Shown here in pieces: positions 41,881 to 51,558 of a stretch of 64,000 nt of DNA. Each line of letters begins with the position of its first letter. Position 1 is the first letter of the stretch. The position numbers were made by a program, and so were the translations under genes. Source of the stretch: Lacticaseibacillus casei DSM 20011 = JCM 1134 = ATCC 393 (GTDB lineage Bacteria; Bacillota; Bacilli; Lactobacillales; Lactobacillaceae); NCBI RefSeq assembly GCF_000829055.1, contig NZ_AP012544.1, positions 248,001 to 312,000 of the forward strand, read 5' to 3'. The notes below the pieces were generated by a model, which was not told where the DNA came from, made no database searches, and saw only the letters and a program-made list of their open reading frames with translations.

Positions 41881-44130
41881 TTGAGTCAAAAGAATCAAAT
41901 CAAAGGTGATCATTTTCGTTTTACGGTTCTGACTAACAAAATGATTCGCATGGAGTATCAACCTGAAGGTAAGTTCGAAGATGCAACAACGCAGACTGTC
42001 ACGAATCGTGATCTAGGTCAGCCGGAGTTTCGGGTCGAACATAATAAGGATGGTTTTGTGGTTCAAATTGAAACGGACTCCTTCCATCTTTATTATCGAG
42101 GCGGCGAATTCAGTGGCGAGAACTTATTCATTGACACAAAATATAATTACCAGACACATTATCCCCGCTGGCATTACGGAGATGACGATCCTAAGAATTT
42201 ACTTGGAACTGCCCGGACGTTAGACGGTGCTGATGGTGCCATTCCACTTAAGCCGGGAATCATGTCGCGGAGTGGCTTTGCGATTTTAGATGACTCCCTA
42301 AGTATGTTGCAGTCTGGGGATACAGTTAGCCAACGTTCAGTCTCAGAGATTGATCTCTATGGGTTTGCTTATGGCCATGACTATCGCGCAGCATTACGTG
42401 ATTACTACCGATTGACTGGCTTTCCACCTTTAGTACCACGTTTTGCACTAGGCAACTGGTGGAGTCGGTTTTATCCGTATACCCAAAAAAGTTACCTTGA
42501 TTTGATGGCGCATTTCAAAAAAGCCGGTGTGCCGATTTCCGTTGCAGTCTTGGATATGAATTGGCATGTCACCGATATACCGGCTCAGTATGGAAGCGGT
42601 TGGACTGGCTATACTTGGAATAAAAAGCTGTTTCCAGAACCTGCCAAATTTTTGCAAACTCTGCATGAACAAGGCAAGCACGTGACTCTAAACGTTCATC
42701 CGGCGGCGGGGATTCGCCCATCTGAAGCGAAATATGAGCAGGTCGCCAAAGCAGTTGGAATCGATCCGGCCTCAAAGCAGCCAGTGCTATTTGATTTAAA
42801 TAATCGGAATTTTGTGCGAGCTTACTTTGATTTAGTGCATCATCCGCTTGAACGGGAAGGTGTTGATTTTTGGTGGCTGGATTGGCAGCAAGGAGCGGCG
42901 CGGTCACAAAAACAAATTGATCCATTGTGGGCGCTGAATGTGTTGCACTTTGAGGATCAGCAACGGGAAAAGGGCAATCAAGCACTGATCCTTTCCAGAT
43001 ATGCCGACCCCGGAAGTCATCGTTATCCGATTGGGTTCTCAGGGGATACCGTAGCTAGTTGGCAATCTTTGAAATTTCAACCTTATTTCACTGCAACAGC
43101 TACGAATATTGGGTATACATGGTGGAGCCATGATATTGGCGGGCATATGCACGGACACTATGATCCGGAACTTTCATTAAGATGGCTGCAGTTTGGTGTA
43201 TTTAGTCCAATCATGCGACTCCATAGTTCGGACAATCCTTTTATGGGCAAAGAGCCATGGAATTATGACGAGGTTACTGCCGAAATCATGACTCAATTTA
43301 TGCGATTACGTGCACAATTGGTTCCTTATCTATTCACGGCCGATATTTTAACGCATCAACAGGGACAAGCCTTGATCGAACCGATTTACTATCGCGATTC
43401 AGAAGTTAAAGAGGCATACCAGTTTAAGAATGAGTACTTTTTTGGCTCCGAGATGCTTGTTGTGCCGATTACATCGCCTAGTGATCAAGAGACTGGATTA
43501 GCAAGTGCAACTGGTTATGTGCCTGCAGGAGACTGGACAGATTTCTTTACGCACCAGATGTATCATGGCCCGGCAATCGTGAAGTTTCATCGTGAGGCTT
43601 CACATTATCCGGTTTTGGTGCGTTCAGGTGGGATTATTCCGTTGGCCCTCGATCCCATGGCATCGACAGATACTTTGCCAAATGCGATGACGATCAAGCT
43701 TTTCCCGGGTGAGCGCCACGCTTATGTGTTGCGAGAACAAACGTCATCGGGAGAAGCACAAACCAAGTTTACATGGGATCCGCAGGCCAAAATATTTGCG
43801 ATTAAAGTGTCTGATCCAAATGGTGTGATTCCTGCTAATCGGACATATCAACTCGACATAGTTGGATCTGCTGAAAAGATTAAGCCAGTTAATGGACATC
43901 ATAACCAAGAGATGAGTCTTGCTATGAAGTCGCAAAATCACGAGACAGAAAAAATGGCGCAGATTTTTACGGTTCTTCAGCAAGCCAAAGTGGATTTCGA
44001 CTTAAAGAAGCAGTTATGGCAAAGCATTCAGAATATGCCAACTATTAAGACGGCCCTAACCGTGACGAGTCTTGCTCCCAAGAACCTGAGTGATGCGCTC
44101 TTAGAGATACTTTTAAATGATCACGCTTGA
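41881..44130 (+). CDS. GH31 alpha-glucosidase
   Basis: 749-residue intracellular glycosidase without signal peptide. The GH31 barrel has FWWLDWQQG with nucleophile D334 and IGFSGDTVASW with acid/base D389, plus TWWSHDIGGHMHG. A proximal beta domain precedes the barrel, and beta domains plus a helical tail follow it. The start is TTG 41881 with GAAGGG 8 nt upstream. It follows the EIID gene and precedes EIIA, so it acts on the sugar imported by this PTS, perhaps releasing glucose or glucose 6-phosphate from isomaltose-, kojibiose- or nigerose-type disaccharides. The exact linkage cannot be read. Confidence 0.87.
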   Translation: MSQKNQIKGDHFRFTVLTNKMIRMEYQPEGKFEDATTQTVTNRDLGQPEFRVEHNKDGFVVQIETDSFHLYYRGGEFSGENLFIDTKYNYQTHYPRWHYGDDDPKNLLGTARTLDGADGAIPLKPGIMSRSGFAILDDSLSMLQSGDTVSQRSVSEIDLYGFAYGHDYRAALRDYYRLTGFPPLVPRFALGNWWSRFYPYTQKSYLDLMAHFKKAGVPISVAVLDMNWHVTDIPAQYGSGWTGYTWNKKLFPEPAKFLQTLHEQGKHVTLNVHPAAGIRPSEAKYEQVAKAVGIDPASKQPVLFDLNNRNFVRAYFDLVHHPLEREGVDFWWLDWQQGAARSQKQIDPLWALNVLHFEDQQREKGNQALILSRYADPGSHRYPIGFSGDTVASWQSLKFQPYFTATATNIGYTWWSHDIGGHMHGHYDPELSLRWLQFGVFSPIMRLHSSDNPFMGKEPWNYDEVTAEIMTQFMRLRAQLVPYLFTADILTHQQGQALIEPIYYRDSEVKEAYQFKNEYFFGSEMLVVPITSPSDQETGLASATGYVPAGDWTDFFTHQMYHGPAIVKFHREASHYPVLVRSGGIIPLALDPMASTDTLPNAMTIKLFPGERHAYVLREQTSSGEAQTKFTWDPQAKIFAIKVSDPNGVIPANRTYQLDIVGSAEKIKPVNGHHNQEMSLAMKSQNHETEKMAQIFTVLQQAKVDFDLKKQLWQSIQNMPTIKTALTVTSLAPKNLSDALLEILLNDHA

Positions 44131-44219
44131 ATTCAAAAATACGCTGGTTTAGTTGATCAGAGGGTGTCTTTCAAGCATTAAAAACGACTGATTGAAGAGA
44201 CAACAAGGAGGAAAAGACA

Positions 44220-44636
44220 ATGGAACGCACAATTGTGTTAGCATCGCACCATCGACTTGCAGAAGGTTTGAAAGATACGCTTAATTTTATTAGCGGCGGC
44301 GGTCAAGATATCGTGTCGATGGCAGCATATTTAGACAATCAACCGGTTGAAAATCAAGTCGATGCTTTGATGGCATCTTTTCCCGCTGATCGCGATGTGA
44401 TTGTATTAACTGACATGATGGCTGGCAGCGTTAATCAAAAATTTTTTAAATATCGAACGCGCCCGCATACACATATTATTAGCGGTATGAACTTGCCATT
44501 AGCACTTGGCATCGCAATGGCGCCGACAAATGAGTACGTGAGTGACGACCAAATTAATGACCTGATTCAGGAGGCAAAGAATGCGATCGTGAATGTCAAT
44601 ACGCTCCAAGTCGAGGCAGATGACGATGATGAATAA
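44220..44636 (+). CDS. PTS mannose-family EIIA (alpha-glucoside operon)
   Basis: 138-residue phosphocarrier, MERTIVLASHHRLAEGLKDT, with phospho-histidine H10 in ASHH. VLTDMMAGSVNQKFF and ISGMNLPLALGIA are conserved EIIA segments, and the tail is acidic. GGAGG precedes the ATG. Its end overlaps the start of the GH13 gene. Separated from the other PTS subunits by the GH31 gene, which is unusual. Confidence 0.88.
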   Translation: MERTIVLASHHRLAEGLKDTLNFISGGGQDIVSMAAYLDNQPVENQVDALMASFPADRDVIVLTDMMAGSVNQKFFKYRTRPHTHIISGMNLPLALGIAMAPTNEYVSDDQINDLIQEAKNAIVNVNTLQVEADDDDE

Positions 44637-46320
44637 GGTGCCTTGGTGGAAAAAGAGCGTTGTGTATCAAGTCTATCCAAAAAGTTTTAATGACAGTAAT
44701 GGTGATGGCATTGGCGACCTGAATGGCATCACTGCTAAGTTGGATTACTTGGCAGATCTTGGTGTGGATGTGCTTTGGCTGAATCCAATCTATCAATCGC
44801 CCCAAATTGATAATGGCTATGATATTTCAAATTATCGAGCTATTGAACCGCAGTTGGGAACCATGGGTGATTTTGAACGACTTTTGAAGGCAGCTCATAC
44901 ACGCCATCTGAAAATCATTTTAGATTTGGTTGTCAATCACACTTCTGACTTACATCCGTGGTTCCAGGCTGCCAAATCGTCAAAAAATGATTCGCATCAT
45001 GACTTTTATATTTGGAAAAAGCCTGTGGACGGACATGAACCTAATAATTGGGGTTCAAGCTTTGGCGGTTCTGCTTGGACATATGAAAAGGATCTGGGCG
45101 AATATTACTTGCATCTTTTTGCCAAACAGCAACCAGATCTTAACTGGGAAAATCCGCGTGTTCGTCAAGAAGTCTATGACTTGATGCAATTTTGGCTGGA
45201 CAAGGGTGTAGACGGTTTCCGAATGGATGTCATTTCACTTATCTCCAAAGATCCAGCGTATCTTGATGGTCCTTTGATTCAAGGCAAAGCATATGGGAGC
45301 TACTATGCCGGAGCGGCAAATGGGCCCAAAGTGCACGAGTATTTACAGGAAATGCACAAGCGAGTGCTTTCATCAAAAGATATTATGACAGTAGGCGAAA
45401 CACCGCATACAACCGCCAAGCAGGCGCAACTATACACCGCAGCAGATCGACACGAATTGGATATGGTTTTTCACTTTGATCACATGCATCTTGATTATGG
45501 TCAGTATGGCAAGTTTTCAACTAATCGATTTAGATTAACTGATTTGAAGGAAGTTCTTGCACGTTGGCAAACAACATTGGCGCAGGTTAACGGATGGAAC
45601 AGTCTTTATTGGAGTAACCATGATCAGCCCAGACCGGTTACACGATTTGGCGATGAGGGCCAGTATCGGGTTCGGTCAGCCAAGATGCTAGGAACGGTTT
45701 TGCACATGCTTCAGGGAACGCCCTATATCTTTGAAGGCGAAGAACTCGGTTTAAAGAATGTTCATTTTAAACAGTTGAGTGATTAAAACGATCTTGAAAC
45801 CAAGAATATATTTAAAGAGCTCACACAATTGCATCATGAGAGTGAGCAGGAGGCAATGCGGGCGATTTATTTACATTCGCGAGATAATGCGCGGACGCCG
45901 ATGCCATGGGATCCAAGTGAGCAAGGTGGCTTCACGACCGGTAAGCCATGGCTGAAATTGAATCCTGATCATCAGGAAATTAATGTAGCCAAGGATCTTG
46001 CTGACAGTGATGGCGTTTATCATTATTATCAACAGCTGATCAAGCTGCGTCACGAAGAGCCCTTGGTCACAACCGGAGTTTTTGAGCTTTTAGACCCAGA
46101 AGATCCGAATCTTTTCGTTTATTTACGTAAAGGTGAAAAGGAAACCTTATTAGTTGCTGGTAATTTCTCCGCAAAAACTCAGAAGTGGCAAACTCCAGAG
46201 TCGCTCCAACAGCAAGCAGCAACTATTTTAATCTGTAATGCAAATTTTTCGAAACAACTTGGTAGCACTTTAACGTTGCCTCCCTTTGGAACTGTGGTTT
46301 ATAAATTAAAGCAATCGTGA
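44629..46320 (+). pseudogene. GH13 alpha-glucosidase (oligo-1,6-glucosidase-like), nonsense mutation
   Basis: Begins MNKVPWWKKSVVYQVYPKSF and shows the GH13 barrel: DLVVNHTSD, DGFRMDVISL with nucleophile D200, VGETP with acid/base E257, and SNHDQPR with D332. This is the oligo-1,6-glucosidase/dextran glucosidase subfamily (MalL, DexB). A TAA at 45784-45786 ends it after 385 residues. The same frame then runs on as NDLETKNIFKELTQLHHES through RDNARTPMPWDPSEQGGF to TGA 46320, giving a normal length of about 563 residues. The truncated product keeps the catalytic residues but lacks the last barrel helix and the C-domain. It overlaps EIIA; an ATG at 44626 is an equally plausible start. Confidence 0.88.
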
Positions 46321-46574
46321 TAGTGGTAACACTCATTTGAAGAAGCCGGTACTTAAGTGAAAGTTGAGAAGGGGTATTTGATGAATCGTCTGACCTTATA
46401 TCGGGTGCATCTTTCAATATGATTCACAAGATAATCTATTTGCAAAATACGTTGACCGCTACTAAGATAAAGCCATCAAAGCAGCGATGTAACCGTTACC
46501 AAAATTGCTGCTCTGATTTCAAAATTTTAAGTTAGAAGCAATGTCTACGAGGTGTAGATGAAGGGTGATGCTTA

Positions 46575-46898
46575 ATGGCAGTTGACGAAAAACAAGCGCT
46601 CATTGCTAAGATGCTGAAGCTTCAACACCTTTTCGAGCCGCAAGCGGACGAGATATCCCAAGAAATTGTTGTCAAAATCAAGCAGGTTGTCGATCGGTTG
46701 GCCAAGAAAAGGATACAAGGAGCCAACATTGAACCCGAAGTGCATCCGGTCAGCATTTTTATTAGGGACCAAATGTTAGATCATCACTATCAGATCACGA
46801 CTGAGCAACGCGATGCGCTTTTTGATATGGAGGAAGCGGCGCAGGAGATTGCTAAGAAGTTTTTCATTAGCTTTCCAGGCATCAGTGGGCCCCTGTAG
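46575..46898 (+). CDS. Small helical protein, possible bacteriocin immunity protein
   Basis: 107 residues, charged and predicted all-helical (MLKLQHLFEPQADEISQEIV, IFIRDQMLDHHYQITTEQR), with no signal peptide or membrane span. Size and helix pattern resemble enterocin-A-type immunity proteins, four-helix bundles of about 100 residues. No bacteriocin structural gene with a double-glycine leader is visible nearby. The gene lies before a convergent Rgg-type regulator and an ABC exporter gene. The immunity call is weak; a plain hypothetical is the alternative. Confidence 0.4.
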   Translation: MAVDEKQALIAKMLKLQHLFEPQADEISQEIVVKIKQVVDRLAKKRIQGANIEPEVHPVSIFIRDQMLDHHYQITTEQRDALFDMEEAAQEIAKKFFISFPGISGPL

Positions 46899-46923
46899 TT
46901 GCAAGGTATCTGGAAACATATAA

Positions 46924-46975
46924 ACAAAAACACAAGCGGCACCACCTCATGTCGATTCATGAAGTGGTGCCGCTT
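46924..46975 (-). terminator. Terminator of the Rgg-type gene
   Basis: A near-perfect 18-bp stem (AAGCGGCACCACCTCATG at 46934-46951 with CATGAAGTGGTGCCGCTT at 46958-46975). The T-rich stretch lies on the minus-strand exit side (GTGTTTTTGTTT), so it serves the minus-strand regulator. Confidence 0.7.
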
Positions 46976-47032
46976 GCGTAGTTTAAGAAATAGTATGGGA
47001 TCAGTTTGCTTAAACAAAAACGCTTTTTCGTT

Positions 47033-47902
47033 TCAAATATGATACAGACCAAGCTCCGCCAGATCTTTTTTTAACGAGTTAACAAATTCCACGCAGTCAC
47101 CCGCTTTTAAAGCTTGCAGGGAACTATCAATCAACTGGGCACCTTCTGTTCGCTTGCCCGTTTGAGTCAGTAATATTCCCTTGTAGTAGTTTAGCAACAC
47201 ACGTTCCAAGAGGAAGGGTTCTGGCAGCTTCTTTTGTTCAAGAATTGCCAACGTTTTTAGAGCATGCTGGGTTTTCCCATGGCGGATGAGTAACGCGATC
47301 GTATTCAGCAACACATTGATGCAGGTCTCGTAAACGCTGGTGAGGCCAATGTAGATGGAACATTTATCTAACAGGGTTTGCGAAAAGACCGTGATAGTTT
47401 CGATCGGCAGTTGAGTCATGGTATTGCCGTAGAGAACCAATTCAAAGTTGCCCCAATCTTCACACTGAAATAAGTAGTTGGTGAGCACATTTAAGTGGAC
47501 TTTATCAGACAAGGGTTTCTTTTCTGCCTCTGCGCGAACGCATTCGGCCATGATCCAGTTCAGTTGGTCAAAAATTGAATGCGAGTTTTGCCAACGCGCA
47601 TATTCACTATCTGCCAAGCGCTTAAGGCCCCCAAAGTCATTGTTTAGTGCAGATTGCGTTAAATTTGTCGCGAACTTGTTGTCGTATAAAGGCTCAAAGT
47701 GATTCATGACGACCGTGAATTCGAATGGCGTGACATAAAGCTTTTTAAGCAAATGGAAAAATCGTGTTGTTGATAGATCGGATGTCCCGTTTTCGAATTT
47801 TGAGATCATGCCTTTGGACACAACGTCATCGGCCAAAGAGCTAAGGGTGATACCGCGCGATTCTCGTAAGTATTTTAATGTTGCCCCAAAATTTTCGATG
47901 AT
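47033..47902 (-). CDS. Rgg/GadR/MutR-family regulator with an abnormal start codon
   Basis: The frame encodes an N-terminal Xre-type helix-turn-helix (IENFGATLKYLRESRGITLS, then KGMISKFENG) and a long C-terminal TPR-like helical domain, the Rgg/MutR plan (about 289 residues). Such regulators usually sense short peptides and control neighbouring bacteriocin or transport genes. No ATG, GTG or TTG lies at the natural start. AAGGAG is followed after 6 nt by ATC ATC GAA, with the helix-turn-helix right behind. The first conventional start in frame, TTG 47836, would remove half of the DNA-binding domain. Either ATC initiates, or an original ATG has mutated. It is divergent from the exporter gene at 48027. 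Confidence 0.68.
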   Translation of the reverse strand: MIENFGATLKYLRESRGITLSSLADDVVSKGMISKFENGTSDLSTTRFFHLLKKLYVTPFEFTVVMNHFEPLYDNKFATNLTQSALNNDFGGLKRLADSEYARWQNSHSIFDQLNWIMAECVRAEAEKKPLSDKVHLNVLTNYLFQCEDWGNFELVLYGNTMTQLPIETITVFSQTLLDKCSIYIGLTSVYETCINVLLNTIALLIRHGKTQHALKTLAILEQKKLPEPFLLERVLLNYYKGILLTQTGKRTEGAQLIDSSLQALKAGDCVEFVNSLKKDLAELGLYHI

Positions 47903-48026
47903 GAACCGCTCCTTGTTTCATATTTTAAACGTATCGGTTATCAGTCATTTTAGCGGCTATCGTGTGAAGTATCAATAAACGATAGAAGATGCAGATGCGT
48001 TGAAGCATATGAAAAGAGGAACTAAC

Positions 48027-49619
48027 ATGAAAACTTGTTTAAAACACGAACGTGGACGCACAGTTATCAACGTTGTTTGGATTGTGGTGAACGTTCTTTT
48101 ATACACGGGTACTTCGGTTCTTTTAACCTTCACAACGAATGCGATCTTTTCTAGAGATATGCGCGCTTTGTTGGTGTGGTCGGCGATTAATTTCTCGGTT
48201 TGGGGAGCCTTTCTGATCAGCAATTATTTTCAGGTGGTTTTTCAAGAGAAGCTGACTCAACGGATTATGGTGGACATCCGGGACACCATCTCGCGAAAAA
48301 TTGTTGGCAGTTCATACGCGCAGTACCACAACAAAACGACCGGTGAGTATCTTTCCGAATATGTCAATGATGTGGGCAACATTGAGAATAATGCGATTAA
48401 GAAGTTCTTCACGTTGCTTTCCGATGGGACAACCGTTGTCTTCTCAACCATTGCACTTGCTGCATATCACCTGCTATTTATCCCGGCGATCCTCCTTTTG
48501 TAGGTGTTGATGCTTAGAGTGCCCTCACGGCTAAGTCGGCCTATGACCTCAGCAACAAAAACAATGTCGAAGGGTAACGCAGCCTTTTCAAATCAAGTGA
48601 CCAACGTGCTTAATGGCTTCGATGTTTTGTTTAATGCTAATAAATTAGGCAAGCTTCATGACTTGATTAAGTCTGCCGCAAAAAAATACGCCGCGGTCAA
48701 GGTGGCTTATACGAAGACCAATGCGCGCGTTTCGAATTTGATCGCAGCGTTGAGTATTTTCTGTCAGGTGATGGTCGATATTATGACCAGTATCCTTGCG
48801 ATTCTTGGTGCCATTCCGCTTGGGGCTATTAGTTCAACCGGCAGTATTGCCGCCAGCATTTTTAACTCACTGTCGAGCCTAAGCAATGACACCGTGCAAA
48901 TTAAGGCGACTTATCCCTTATTTGATAAGGTTAGTGCCGGCGTTTCAAAGGCGTTACCATCTAACAAAAATACACAAGCACCTGTCTTTCGCCATGCTCT
49001 AAAGGTTGTTGATCTTAGCTACGCGATTGGCGGGAAAAAGATTCTCAACCACTTGAATCTCACGTTCGAGCGCGGTGGTAAGTATGCGATTATTGGCCGC
49101 AGTGGTGTGGGCAAAAGTACCTTGCTGAAAATTCTGGACGGACAGATTACCGATTATACGGGACATGTTTATATCGACAACAAGGACTTGCGAACAATGA
49201 GTATGGCGGAGTTAACCAAGGTTTCGCAGTACGTTGATCAAAACGTTTATTTATTTAATGATTCAGTGGCAAACAATACTTCGCTGTGGGAAAACCAGTC
49301 GCAGTCTAAGCACCGTTTACAAGAAGCTTTTTCAAAGGCAAAAGTAGATTTTGTTAAGTTCCCGGGCCAGATCATTCAAGAAAATGGTCAGAATTTATCA
49401 GGTGGTCAGAAGCAACGTCTGGCTTTGGCGAGATTCTTCTATGCACCAAAACCAATTGCATTTGTTGATGAAGGGACGTCTGCGTTAGATGCTAAAACAG
49501 CTAAGCTCGTCACTGAGGAATTCTTGAAGGACCCTGATATGACACTGATTGAAGTGAGTCACCATCTCGATCATGAGCTAAGGGGTGCGTACGATCAAGT
49601 AATTGATTTAGGCGCATAG
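48027..49619 (+). pseudogene. ABC exporter (membrane plus ATPase domains), nonsense mutation
   Basis: An ABC exporter half-transporter. Membrane domain: INVVWIVVNVLLYTGTSVLL and SSYAQYHNKTTGEYLSEYVNDV, the coupling region. ATPase domain: Walker A GRSGVGKST, signature LSGGQKQRLALARFF, Walker B PIAFVDEGTSALD and H-loop VSHHLD. A TAG at 48501-48503 interrupts the frame after FIPAILLL in the membrane domain, and the same frame continues without a shift to TAG 49619. Total length would be about 530 residues. Start ATG 48027 follows AGAGGA. It is divergent from the Rgg-type gene, so peptide export or resistance under Rgg control is the likely former role. Confidence 0.8.
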
Positions 49620-49661
49620 AAGGATACTGATAGACTTTTATCTTTTAGGGAACAGTAAGCA

Positions 49662-49700
49662 GGCAAAATAAAAGGAGGCTAAGGAAATCCCTAGTCCTCC
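49662..49700 (-). terminator. Hairpin downstream of the minus-strand ABC exporter
   Basis: GGAGG...CCTCC at 49674-49700 with an interrupted inner stem. The T-rich exit (CCTTTTATTTTG) is on the minus strand. Confidence 0.45.
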
Positions 49701-49741
49701 CAAGATCAAAAAGCCATTTTGAGTGGAATGAAACTAACTTC

Positions 49742-51558
49742 TCACCGCTTCAACTTATCCATATCCGCCAGCGGACTGTTGTACAGTTTCGCGTAAAAGC
49801 CACCAGCGGCCAGTAACTGTTCATGCGTGCCGGATTCAATGAGCCGGCCTTGGTTGATGACGAGGATTTTGCTGGCGTGGCGAATGGTGGAGAGGCGGTG
49901 GGCGATGACGAAGCTGGTGCACTGCTGCATGAGGCGGTTCATGGCGCGCTGGACGTCGGTTTCGGTGTTGGAGTCGATGGAGGCGGTAGCTTCATCGAGA
50001 ACCAGAACCGGCGCTTGGGCCACAAAGGCGCGGGCGATGCTGAGGAGTTGGCGCTGGCTTTGTGATAGGCGGCTGGCGTTTTCGCTGAGCATGGTGTTGT
50101 AGCCGTCTGGTAGTTGCCGAATAAAGGTATCGGCATTGGCGGCTTGTGCAGCGGTTTCGACTTCCGCGTCGGTGGCTTCGGGACGGCCCATCCGAATGTT
50201 TTCGCGGATGGTGGCGGTGAAAAGAAACGATTCCTGCTGCACGACAGTCACCAGGCGGCGCAGGCTAGCGCGGGTGAGGTCAGTGACGTTGTGGCCGTCG
50301 AGGGTGATGCTGCCGCTAGTGAGTGGATAGAGATTCGTGAGCAGGTTCATGATCGTGGTTTTGCCAGCCCCGGTTGGCCCGACGATGGCGACCACTTCGC
50401 CTTGGTGTGCGGTGAAACTGATGTCGTGGAGGACTTCGGTTTTACCGTCATAGGCAAACGAAACGTGATCGAACTGCACATTGCCGGCTGTGTGGGTCAG
50501 CGTCAGTGCGTTTGGCAAGTCTTTTTCCGGCTCGGCGTCCACGACCCGGAAAACCCGTTCGGCGGAGGCCAGCGACAGTTGCAGGGTGTTGATCAGGTTG
50601 AGGATGTTATTGATGGGGCCGGTGAAATTGCGCAGATAAATGAGAAAAGTGAAGATGACGCCGACTGTGATGCTTGTGCCGCCACGCAGAATCGCAAGTG
50701 CGCCGGCAAATGTGATCAGCAGGTAGGCGAAGTTATTGGTCATGTTGTTGAACGGGCCGATGACGCCAGAAAAAAGTTGTGCCCGATACGCCGCGGCCGT
50801 GTAGCGGGCGTTGGTTTCATTGAAGCGGTCAAGTGTGTCTCGCTGGTGATCGAAAAGTTGCACCAGCTGCTTGCCGGCAACATTTTCTTCAATTTGCGTG
50901 TTGAGACTGCCGAGTGCTTCCTGTTGCACGACGCCCGCTGGGTAATCCGCGCGGCTGCCCGTGAATAGAAGAACGTCGCAACCGAGGCCAGGACGACAAA
51001 TCCCGTCAACAAAGGACTGAGCAGCAGCATCGCAATACCCATTCCAACGACACTGATAATCCCGGTGTAAAGCTGCACGAACGTCTGCATTAGCGCCGTG
51101 TTGATATTATCGACATCGTTGGTCAATCGACTCATAATATCGCCATTGTCATGGGTGTCAAAATAGCGCATCGGGAGGCGTTGCATTTTAGCAAATAAAT
51201 CATGGCGAATGGCGGCACTGGTGCGTTGTGCGACCTTGGTGGTGATGCTGGTCTGAAAATACGTGAAAACACTGCTTAGAAAATACATGCCAGCCAGTAA
51301 ACCACTGACGATCAACAGTTCGCGTAGTCGACCCTTGGTGATAAATTGGTCGACCACAATACCATTGACGCGGTTACCGATGATGGTGGCTAGGGTTGTG
51401 AAGAGGGTTAAACCAAAAACAATGAGTAATTTACTGCGATCCGCATTGAGGTAGCCCTAAATCCGGCGCACGGTTTGTTTCCAGTTCACTAAGGTTACTT
51501 TTTCCGGATGCAGGTTGCGCGGGCCGCGCCGTCCACCGATATTAATCAAGGTACTCAC
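49742..51558 (-). pseudogene. Second subunit of a heterodimeric ABC multidrug exporter, nonsense and frameshift
   Basis: The frame starts at GTG 51558, inside the end of the upstream partner gene, with MSTLINIGGRRGPRNLHPEK. A TAG at 51459-51457 follows QTVRRI where related exporters have a residue such as Trp. The frame continues GYLNADRSKLLIVFG through the membrane domain (FDTHDNGDIMSRLTNDVDNI) to ITQRA near 50940, where it shifts; the ATPase half resumes with QQEALGSLNTQIEENVAGKQ. Walker A is GPTGAGKTT, Walker B VLVLDEATASID (catalytic Glu present), but the signature is LSQSQRQ instead of LSGGQ. That degenerate signature is the mark of the partner subunit in LmrCD/BmrCD/TM287-288 exporters. 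Confidence 0.85.

Noticed and set aside
47957..47985. CTATCG ... CGATAG inverted repeat in the Rgg/exporter divergent region as an Rgg operator
   Set aside because: The arms are only 6 bp and 17 bp apart, and Rgg sites are not well enough defined to support the call by eye.
50114..50968. A 284-codon plus-strand frame opposite the ABC exporter
   Set aside because: It is Gly/Val/Asp-rich, antisense to a well-conserved ATPase domain, and has no family features.
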